DNA of 64,000 bases, taken from contig NZ_JOEC01000002.1 in NCBI RefSeq assembly GCF_000718085.1, forward strand, positions 1,240,001 to 1,304,000, read 5' to 3'. Shown piece by piece: positions 57,780-64,000 of this stretch. The translations under genes and the position numbers were made by a program. Positions within the stretch are counted from its first letter, which is position 1. The number at the start of each line of letters is the position of its first letter. The notes beneath the pieces were generated by a model. That model was not told the DNA's origin. It saw nothing but the letters and a program-made list of their open reading frames with translations, and did not search any database. This DNA is from Mycetocola saprophilus (lineage in GTDB: Bacteria; Actinomycetota; Actinomycetes; Actinomycetales; Microbacteriaceae).

Positions 57780-58601
57780 ATGTCTCGAAAACCAGCCTGG
57801 CTGCTGCTGCCCGGTCTGGTGTTTATCCTGCTCGGATTCGCCATTCCCTCGGTCGCGATGCTCATCGCGCCGCCCGGGGTCAGCACCGGAGACGTCTTCG
57901 CGCGTCTCGGCCAGATGCTCACCGACCCCTACTCGCTCGGCATCATCGGCCGCACCCTCGGCCTCGGACTGATCACCACCGCGACCTGCCTGGTGCTCGG
58001 CTTCCCGATCGCCTACCTGCTGGCCCGCTCGACCTCGCGCTTTGCCGGCATGTGGCTCGCGCTGGCGATCTTCCCGCTGCTGCTGAGCAACGTGGTGCGC
58101 ACCTTCGGATGGATCGTGCTGCTGGGCAGCCAGGGCGCGATCGGCCAGCTCATCACCGGCCTGGGTCTCGCCTCCGAGGCCCCGCAGCTGCTCTACACCG
58201 AGCTCGCCGTGGTCCTCGGTATGACCCAGCTGTTCCTGCCGCTGGCGATCATCTCCTGCTACTCGGCCGTCGCTCAGGTGGATCCCGGACTCGATGACGC
58301 CGCCCGCGGACTCGGTGCCAGCCGCACCCGCACCCTCTGGACCGTGGTGCTGCCGCTGTCGGCCCCGGGCCTCGTGGTTGCCACGACCCTGGTCTTCGCC
58401 GGTGCTGCAACCGCCTATACGACCCCCTATCTGCTGGGTGGATCCAGTCAGCGGATGCTCGCCACCGAGCTGTACAACTACTCCAACGTGACCGTGGACT
58501 GGGCCTCGGCCTCGGCCACCGCGCTGATCATGACGCTGCTGGTGTTCCTGGTCTCGGGTCTGAGTTCGCTGCTGTCGCGGGGAAAGAGCGTGCAGTCATG
58601 A
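57780..58601 (+). CDS. ABC importer permease 1 (PotB-like)
   Basis: 273 aa from ATG 57780 (GGGGG ribosome binding site). Six hydrophobic helices with N-terminal WLLLPGLVFILLGFAIPSVAMLIAPPG and EAA-like loop DDAARGLGASRTRTLWTVVLPLSAPGLVVATTLVF, typical of the spermidine/putrescine-type (PotB/PotC, AfuB) permeases. Cotranscribed with permease 2, ATPase and binding protein. Confidence 0.88.
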   Translation: MSRKPAWLLLPGLVFILLGFAIPSVAMLIAPPGVSTGDVFARLGQMLTDPYSLGIIGRTLGLGLITTATCLVLGFPIAYLLARSTSRFAGMWLALAIFPLLLSNVVRTFGWIVLLGSQGAIGQLITGLGLASEAPQLLYTELAVVLGMTQLFLPLAIISCYSAVAQVDPGLDDAARGLGASRTRTLWTVVLPLSAPGLVVATTLVFAGAATAYTTPYLLGGSSQRMLATELYNYSNVTVDWASASATALIMTLLVFLVSGLSSLLSRGKSVQS

Positions 58602-59410
58602 GCATGATCAAAACTAATAACGCCCGCCCGGTGCTCGGGACCCTGGCCGTACTCGGCTACATCATCATGATCGTCCCGATCCTGTTTGTGGTGAGCACCG
58701 CGTTCTCCACCGGACGCACCGTATCCTTCCCGCCCAAGGGTTTCACCCTGGACTGGTTTGGCGCGGCCCTCGGCAACAACACGTTCATGTCCTCGCTGGG
58801 GCAGAGCCTGCAGCTCGCGCTGATCGCGACCGTGATCGCGCTGGCCATCGGAGTCCCGGCCACGATCGCGATGCACCGGGGCAAGATCCCCGGCAAGTCC
58901 CTGGTTCAGGGCCTGTTCCTCTCCCCGCTTGTGGTTCCCGAGCTGGTGGTGGGCCTCGCGCTCTACCAGCAGATCATGGTGGTGCTGGGCCAGTCGAACT
59001 CGATCGCCCTGCTGATCGGACACACCGCGATCCTGCTGCCCTACGCGGTGCGGGTGACCGGAGCATCCCTCGCCCTGGCGGATCCGGCGATCGAGGAGGC
59101 CGCGCGCGGTCTCGGTGCCTCGCCGCTGCGCGCATTCTTCACGGTGACCCTGCCGCTGCTGCGTCCCGGGATCTTCTCCGCCGCCCTGCTGAGCTTCGTG
59201 ACCTCGTTCAACAACGTGCCGCTGTCCCTGCTGCTGCAGGACCGCAGCTTCCGCACGCTCCCAGTCACGATGCTCGACTACATCCAGCAGAACTATGACC
59301 CGACCATCGCAGCAATGTCGACCCTGCTGCTCGCCGCAACCGTCGTGGTTGCCATCATCGCCGAGCGCACGGTCGGCTTCGCCAAGATCTTTGGAGGTAT
59401 CAACAAGTGA
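58598..59410 (+). CDS. ABC importer permease 2 (PotC-like)
   Basis: 270 aa, six helices. EAA-like loop IEEAARGLGASPLRAFFTVTLPLLRPGIFSAALLSFVTSFNNVPLSLLL is characteristic of PotC-type permeases (SFNN/DD after the loop). ATG overlaps the permease 1 stop; its stop overlaps the ATPase GTG start (59407-59410). Confidence 0.88.
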   Translation: MSMIKTNNARPVLGTLAVLGYIIMIVPILFVVSTAFSTGRTVSFPPKGFTLDWFGAALGNNTFMSSLGQSLQLALIATVIALAIGVPATIAMHRGKIPGKSLVQGLFLSPLVVPELVVGLALYQQIMVVLGQSNSIALLIGHTAILLPYAVRVTGASLALADPAIEEAARGLGASPLRAFFTVTLPLLRPGIFSAALLSFVTSFNNVPLSLLLQDRSFRTLPVTMLDYIQQNYDPTIAAMSTLLLAATVVVAIIAERTVGFAKIFGGINK

Positions 59411-60414
59411 TTCCCGCAGCCGAATTTGTCGGAGTAACCCAGGCGTACGGTGACTTCCTCGCCGTGGACAACCTGGACCTCACCATCGAAGAGGGCAAGC
59501 TCACCACCCTCCTGGGCCCCAGCGGATGTGGCAAGACCACCTCGCTGCGCATGCTCGCCGGATACGCTCGCCCCACCGCGGGCAAGATCCTGATCGGCGG
59601 CGAGGACGCTACCGCCCTGCCGCCGGAAAAGCGCGGCCTGGGCATGGTGTTCCAGTCCTATGCGCTGTTCCCGCACCTCACCGTCGCCGACAACGTGGGC
59701 TACGGACTCAAGCTGCGTAAGGTGCCCGCCGCCGAGCGCAAGGCTCGCGTGACCGAGGCGCTCGAGCTCGTGGGTCTCGGTCACCTGGCCGCCCGCAAGC
59801 CCAAGGCCCTCTCGGGTGGACAGCAGCAGCGCGTGGCGCTGGCGCGGGCCATCGCGATCCGCCCCAAGCTTCTGCTCCTGGATGAGCCGCTCTCCAACCT
59901 CGACGCCCGCCTGCGCGTGCAGATGCGTGCCGAGATTCGTCGCATCCAGGCCGAGACCGGCCTCACCGTTGTGCTCGTCACCCACGACCAGGACGAGGCC
60001 CTGGAAATGAGTGACACCATGGTGCTCATGCGCGCCGGTAAGGTCATGCAGACCGGCGCCCCGGACGAGGTCTTCCCCGCCCCGGCCAACCGCTTTGTGG
60101 CCGAGTTCCTGGGCTATGAGAACTTCATCCCCACTGCCGAGGGCCTGTTCACCGTGCGTCCCGAGCAGCTGCAGATTGCCTCGGCGGACGCCACCACGCC
60201 GGGCCTGAACCTCGACGGCGTGATCACCAGCAGCGCCTACCGCGGCGTCGACCTGGTGGTCGGCGTGGATGCCTCGGCCCCGGGTGGCGAAACCGTGCCG
60301 CTGATCTCGGTGCTGCGCCGCGACGCCCTGCCCGCCGGACACACCGGGTTCACCCCGGGGGAGCGGATCTCGGTCACCGCGCCGGCGCCCGCGCTCGTCC
60401 ACCTGTCCGAATAG
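59407..60414 (+). CDS. ABC importer ATPase (PotA-like)
   Basis: 335 aa. Walker A GPSGCGKTTSLRMLAG, Q loop MVFQSYALFPHLTVADNV, signature LSGGQQQRVALARAI, Walker B LLLDEPLSNLDARLRVQMRAEI, H loop LVTHDQDEALEMSD, then a TOBE-like C-terminal domain (FTVRPEQLQIASAD). It energises the two permeases. Its last codons, stop and following sequence are copied 60 bp downstream. Confidence 0.92.
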   Translation: MIPAAEFVGVTQAYGDFLAVDNLDLTIEEGKLTTLLGPSGCGKTTSLRMLAGYARPTAGKILIGGEDATALPPEKRGLGMVFQSYALFPHLTVADNVGYGLKLRKVPAAERKARVTEALELVGLGHLAARKPKALSGGQQQRVALARAIAIRPKLLLLDEPLSNLDARLRVQMRAEIRRIQAETGLTVVLVTHDQDEALEMSDTMVLMRAGKVMQTGAPDEVFPAPANRFVAEFLGYENFIPTAEGLFTVRPEQLQIASADATTPGLNLDGVITSSAYRGVDLVVGVDASAPGGETVPLISVLRRDALPAGHTGFTPGERISVTAPAPALVHLSE

Positions 60415-60486
60415 CCCCCGGCCGGCACCTGCACCGGTACCCGATCCCGGGTCCTAAAGCCCCTGCCCGAATAGCCCCCGGCCGGC
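60402..60486 (+). repeat. Duplicated ABC-ATPase stop region, 60-bp period
   Basis: The 25 nt at 60402-60426, containing codons LSE and the TAG stop plus CCCCCGGCCGGC, recur at 60462-60486 with a single mismatch. It lies in the gap before the binding-protein gene. Confidence 0.88.
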
Positions 60487-60532
60487 CCCACACACTCCCC
60501 ACCACATCCCTTTCACAGTAAGGACCCCTCCG

Positions 60533-61615
60533 ATGAGTTCCCGTATCCCCGTTCGCGCCCTGGCGACCGCCGCGGCTCTGCTCACCTCGACCGCTCTGCT
60601 GGTCGGCTGCTCCGCCACCCCCGGTGGCGACACCGGCGGCGACGACAACAAGACCATCGTGGTCAGCACGTTCCCGTTTGGCGTGGACGAGTTCACCAAG
60701 GCCATCATCGACCCGTTCGAGAAGGCGACCGGCTACAAGGTTGAGGTGGACACCGGATCGAACTCCGAGCGCCTGTCCAAGCTGGAGCTCAACGGCAAGC
60801 GCGCCGGCGCCGACGTCATGCTGATCTCGGACTACTACGCCGCCCTCGGCCAGTCCAAGAAGCTCTTCCAGAAGGTGGATGACGCCCAGCTGCCCAACCT
60901 GGCCAAGGTCGCCGACTTCGCCAAGGAGAAGCAGTACGACGGACCCGCCTACAGCTACCAGCTCAACGGCATGCTGTACCGCACCGACAAGCTGGATGCG
61001 ACCACCGCGGCCAAGTGGGACACGTTCGGGGATGCTGCCTATAAGGGCAAGCTCGCCCTGCCCGATTTCAGCGTGACCGCCGGTCAGCTGACCGTGTCCG
61101 GTGTGGCCGAGACCGTGGGCAAGGACCCCTACGACGTGGATGCCGCGTTCAAGACCCTGGGCGAGTGGTCCCCGGGCGTGCTGCAGTTCTACAAGTCCTC
61201 CACCGAGGTCACCAACCTGCTGCTGCAGGGCGAGATCGTCAACGCTCCGGCTCTGAGCGGCTTTGCCACCAGCCTGGTTGAGGCCGGCGAGCCGATCGCC
61301 TGGACCCCGCCGGCCACCGGCAAGTTCATGGCCACCAACCGCGCCATGATCCCCGCCAACGCCGAGAACGTGAAGGGCGCACACGCGTTCATCAACTACC
61401 TGCTGGGGGCCGAGGCTCAGACCAGCTCCGCCAAGATCGTCGGCGACCTGCCGGTCAACCCCGAGGCCACCGTCCCGGAGAACCTGAAGAAGATCGTGGG
61501 CGAGGCCGCCACCGATCCGATCGCCGCCGGCTACAAGACCCTGGACATCTCGGTCATCGTGAAGAACCGTACCGAGTGGACCGACCGGTTCGCCCGCGAG
61601 GTTGCCAGCCGCTAA
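60533..61615 (+). CDS. ABC importer substrate-binding lipoprotein (family 1, PotD-like)
   Basis: 360 aa. Lipoprotein signal with lipobox LLVGC (Cys about residue 24), Gly/Asp linker, then IVVSTFPFGVDEFTKAIIDPFEKATGYKVEVDTGSNSERLSKLEL, ADVMLISDYYAALGQ, YSYQLNGMLYRTD and NVKGAHAFINYLLGAEAQ, the fold of binding proteins for polyamines, thiamine or Fe3+. Ligand cannot be read from sequence; the neighbouring deaminase suggests a nucleoside-like or amine compound. AAGGA ribosome binding site. A strong terminator follows. Confidence 0.88.
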   Translation: MSSRIPVRALATAAALLTSTALLVGCSATPGGDTGGDDNKTIVVSTFPFGVDEFTKAIIDPFEKATGYKVEVDTGSNSERLSKLELNGKRAGADVMLISDYYAALGQSKKLFQKVDDAQLPNLAKVADFAKEKQYDGPAYSYQLNGMLYRTDKLDATTAAKWDTFGDAAYKGKLALPDFSVTAGQLTVSGVAETVGKDPYDVDAAFKTLGEWSPGVLQFYKSSTEVTNLLLQGEIVNAPALSGFATSLVEAGEPIAWTPPATGKFMATNRAMIPANAENVKGAHAFINYLLGAEAQTSSAKIVGDLPVNPEATVPENLKKIVGEAATDPIAAGYKTLDISVIVKNRTEWTDRFAREVASR

Positions 61616-61623
61616 CTCCCGCC

Positions 61624-61665
61624 TCGCCCGGACCCCGTCACAGGGGTCCGGGCGATTCCCGTTTT
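61624..61665 (+). terminator. Terminator after the binding-protein gene
   Basis: TCGCCCGGACCCC (61624-61636) and its complement 61643-61655 make a 13-bp stem with loop GTCACA, followed by TTCCCGTTTTTG. It should reduce, perhaps not abolish, readthrough into the deaminase gene 40 nt later. Confidence 0.88.
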
Positions 61666-61702
61666 TGATTTTCGTTTTACCCGAGGGGACCTGACCATCA
61701 CC

Positions 61703-62818
61703 GTGTCAACCGATGCGACCGCCGAGTTTCTGCGCCGCGCACCCAAAACCGACCTGCACTGCCACCTGATCGGCACCGTGCGTGCCTCGACCTTTGCCGA
61801 GCTGGCTCGCCGCGAAAAGCTTGAGCTGCCGGCGGATCCCGAGCTGATCTTCCGCGACATCAACTCGCTGCCGCCGGACCCCGCACTCTACCGCGACACC
61901 CACATTCCGGTGCCGCAGGGACGCTCGGCCGATGAGCCGGAAACCTCCTACTCCCTCTTTAAGGCGTCGGAGTGGGTTGTCGAGGTGCTGCGCAGCCCCG
62001 AGGACCTGACCCGGGTGACCTATGAGGCGTTCGAGGCCGCGCACCGCACCAGCGCGACCCGTCACCTCGAGCTGTTCTTCGATGACCTGCCGCCGCACCT
62101 GGAAAAGCTCGGGTACCGCGGCCAGGTCGAGGCCTATGCCGAGGGCATTCGGATGGCCGAGCGCGACTTCGGGATGACCGGACGGATGATCGCCGGCATC
62201 GACCGCAGCAAGTCCGGGGAGCACGCGCTGGCGATGGTGCGCCGGATCGTGGACAACCCCAATGAGTACGTGGTGGGAATCGGCCTGGACAACCTGGAGA
62301 CCGCGGGTCCGCCCGAGCGCTTCGCCGATGCCTATCGGCTCGCGGGGGAGGCGGGGCTGTTCCGTACCGCCCACTCCTCCGAGCACGCACCGGTGGCCGT
62401 GAACACGATCACGTGCCTGGACCTGCTGGGCTGCGACCGCATCGACCACGGCTACTTTGTGCTGGAGGATCCGGCGGTTGTCGAACGGGTGCGCGAGGAA
62501 CAGACCGCGTTTACCGTGGTGTCCACGACCTCGCGTCGGTCCTGGCGTCCGTGGCGTCGCGCGTCGATCGCCGCGATGCTTGAGGCCGGCCTGAACGTGA
62601 TCCCCGCCTCCGATGACCCCGGGATGTTCCCCACGACCCTGGCCGAGGAGTATGCGATCCTCAGCGGGCAGCTCGGCGTGGATCGCCATAAGCTGCGCGC
62701 GATGTCGCTGGCCGGAGTGGAGGCCAGCTGGGTTCCCGAGCCCGAGAAGCGGGCGATGCGTGAGAGCTTCACCGCCGAGTTCGACGCCCTGGAAGCGGAG
62801 CTGTTCCCGACCGCCTAG
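61703..62818 (+). CDS. Adenosine-deaminase-family enzyme with atypical substrate region
   Basis: 371 aa from GTG 61703. Metal-site motifs of the family are kept: DLHCHLIGTVR (HxH, His 19 and 21), RTAHSSEHAP (His and catalytic Glu as HSSE instead of HAGE), RIDHGY and ASDDPGMFPTTLAEEY (Asp pair). The usual CPxSN...HP substrate-site segment is replaced by TVVSTTSRRSWRPWRRASI, so it is unlikely to be an ordinary adenosine deaminase. Its position after the LacI-controlled importer suggests it hydrolyses the amino group of the imported compound. Exact substrate unknown. Confidence 0.82.
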   Translation: MSTDATAEFLRRAPKTDLHCHLIGTVRASTFAELARREKLELPADPELIFRDINSLPPDPALYRDTHIPVPQGRSADEPETSYSLFKASEWVVEVLRSPEDLTRVTYEAFEAAHRTSATRHLELFFDDLPPHLEKLGYRGQVEAYAEGIRMAERDFGMTGRMIAGIDRSKSGEHALAMVRRIVDNPNEYVVGIGLDNLETAGPPERFADAYRLAGEAGLFRTAHSSEHAPVAVNTITCLDLLGCDRIDHGYFVLEDPAVVERVREEQTAFTVVSTTSRRSWRPWRRASIAAMLEAGLNVIPASDDPGMFPTTLAEEYAILSGQLGVDRHKLRAMSLAGVEASWVPEPEKRAMRESFTAEFDALEAELFPTA

Positions 62819-62832
62819 TCCCACCCGCGACC

Positions 62833-62872
62833 CACCCCGGCACGATCCGAAACGATCGCGCCGGGGTGCTCT
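62833..62872 (+). terminator. Terminator after the deaminase gene
   Basis: CACCCCGGC (62833-62841) and GCCGGGGTG (62860-62868), with inner CGATC/GATCG, form a stem of about 14 bp with one bulge and loop CGAAAC, followed by CTCTCATTTG. Confidence 0.8.
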
Positions 62873-63055
62873 CATTTGTGAGGCAGCCGCCCCGGTGGTC
62901 AACGATCGGGCTGGACCCTATGGAAACCTCCAGTGAATCCGGGAATTTTGTCCCCCGGATCAGGGTAAACCCTTGTTGTTGGTAGCGGTAGCTGCTAAAC
63001 AGGGCTCAGACCACGGTTGGCCATTCGGCTTTCGGCGCTCGGATCAAGGGGGACC
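62873..63055. other. Intergenic stretch before the last gene
   Basis: About 180 nt with no gene. The 3' end holds the ribosome binding site AAGGGGGA for ATG 63056; no strong -10/-35 pair was identified. Confidence 0.4.
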
Positions 63056-64000
63056 ATGAACGACACGGCACTGACGGATCTGGGGCATTCTCGCCTGGGG
63101 AGACTCGCGCGCAGGGGACTGCTCGCGGCGACACTTGCGGTGGGGCTGATCGTCCCCGCGCTGGTGCCTACCGCGGCGTTTGCCGCGTCGTTCTCCTCCG
63201 TTCCCGGATCGGTGGGACAGGCAGACGGCACGGTGACCGTGGTGATGCAGGTCAACGGTTCCCAGGTTACGTTTACGCCGCCGTCGGGGGTCGAGATCAC
63301 CCGCCCCGATACCGCCTACGATTGCTATACCACGGCACCCGGCGGTGCCCTCATTCCCCGTAACGATCTGACCTCGCTGCACCCCGGCATCTCCTGCGGG
63401 TATGAGGACAACAGGGTCGGGAACTTTGGAACCTATACGTTCTCCTACTCCGTTCCCGCCGATACCGTCCCCGGTGCCACCCTGGGCACGTTCCGCTATG
63501 CACTGAGGGTGGGTACCGCCGCGCCGACCATCGAATCGACCACGCTCACGGCCAAAAATATCGCCGCCCCGACGATCTCCACCCCCACCGCCGGGCAGCT
63601 GACCAATAATCCCCGCCCGGTGATCAGCGGAACCGCCGACAGCCTCCCCGGCACCACCCTCGCGGTGACGATCACCGATGCGGATTCGGGTGCGGTCCTG
63701 GGGACGGCACCGGTCACGGACGGCGCGTGGTCATTCACCCCCACGGCCAATCGGCCCGAGGGTACCAACAACATTTCGGTGACGGCCGCGCTGAACGGCG
63801 TCACCACGTCGGCCGCGACTCGATCGTTTGTGGTGGACACGATCCCACCGGCAGTCCCCGTGCTCGCCTCTCCGGTAGCCGGATCCGCAACCGCGAACAC
63901 CACGCCCACCGTGAGCGGAACCGGGGAAACCGGCTCCCGGGTCGAGGTGCGTGGCGAGGGCGGTGCGGTGCTCTGTGAGGCGACCGTTGTCGCCGGGGCC
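63056..64000 (+). CDS. Secreted Ig-like repeat protein, cut by the window end
   Basis: Open for 315 codons to the window edge. The N-terminus has a basic stretch and hydrophobic core (LARRGLLAATLAVGLIVPALVPTAAFAA), a Sec signal. A beta-rich domain with two Cys (YDCYTT, ISCGYE) follows (about 45-160). Then Ig-like repeats appear: PTISTPTAGQLTNNPRPVISGTADSLPGTTLAVTITDADSGAVLG..DGAWSFTPTANRPEGTNNISVTAALNGV and SPVAGSATANTTPTVSGTGETGSRVEV, as in adhesins. It is probably a large surface protein; the C-terminal anchor is outside the window. Confidence 0.82.
   Translation, partial: MNDTALTDLGHSRLGRLARRGLLAATLAVGLIVPALVPTAAFAASFSSVPGSVGQADGTVTVVMQVNGSQVTFTPPSGVEITRPDTAYDCYTTAPGGALIPRNDLTSLHPGISCGYEDNRVGNFGTYTFSYSVPADTVPGATLGTFRYALRVGTAAPTIESTTLTAKNIAAPTISTPTAGQLTNNPRPVISGTADSLPGTTLAVTITDADSGAVLGTAPVTDGAWSFTPTANRPEGTNNISVTAALNGVTTSAATRSFVVDTIPPAVPVLASPVAGSATANTTPTVSGTGETGSRVEVRGEGGAVLCEATVVAGA

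Overview
The window is chromosomal DNA from a high-GC actinobacterium, most likely a member of the Microbacteriaceae. The gene order leuC-leuD-murA-plsC-gpsA / DUF3515 / thiL-rsmD-recG-coaD / yceD-rpmF-rnc-mutM-smc-ftsY-(lipA-lipB)-ffh is the familiar actinobacterial housekeeping backbone. Coding is dense, with many ATGA-type overlaps. At least thirteen genes have a TANNNT -10 box ending 6-7 nt (8 for ffh) before the start codon, the layout expected for leaderless mRNAs. No rRNA, CRISPR array, transposase or prophage was seen.

Layout. 1-4.6 kb: a zeta-toxin-like kinase overlapping a repeat-bearing HTH partner, then a wall-anchored beta-helix protein and a glyoxalase-family protein. 4.7-12.5 kb: a PfkB sugar kinase, three identical tRNA-Glu(CTC) genes each between hairpins, an EamA exporter, a TerC-family exporter behind a clear Mn2+ (yybP-ykoY) riboswitch, an MFS exporter, and a self-regulated TetR/TetX-like monooxygenase pair. 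12.5-18.6 kb (minus strand): a dpp-type peptide ABC transporter with a DUF1684 gene. 18.9-21.2 kb: an orphan HEPN/Abi-like gene, a DHFR/RibD-like reductase and a FadR-type regulator. 21.4-36.5 kb: the housekeeping backbone; no ddl is found in its usual place beside gpsA. 36.5-41.5 kb: an accessory island between mutM and smc with a SnoaL-like gene bracketed by a decayed copy of the mutM 3' end and an AbaSI-like modification-dependent endonuclease. 41.6-51.4 kb: smc, ftsY, a DUF2004 protein, a double GNAT, lipA/lipB, ffh. 51.5-56.5 kb: two paralogous lipoproteins and a small secreted Cys-containing protein, divergent from a MacAB/FtsX-like exporter. 56.6-62.8 kb: a LacI regulator divergent from an ABC importer and an atypical adenosine-deaminase-family enzyme, with a textbook LacI operator. 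The last gene is a secreted Ig-like repeat protein cut by the window edge.

The most unusual window-wide signal is a recurring scar: short duplications of the 3' end of a gene together with its stop codon, found after pfkB, dppB, gpsA, mutM, ftsY and the ABC ATPase gene at 60.4 kb, with weaker cases at thiL, the 28.9-kb gene and the TetX-like gene. In two cases (dppB-dppC and ftsY-DUF2004) the copies form micro-ORFs that keep the stop/start junction to the next gene. The best candidate for an undescribed system is the lipoprotein pair/secreted protein/exporter locus at 51.5-56.5 kb, part of which is bracketed by 24-nt near-identical direct repeats.
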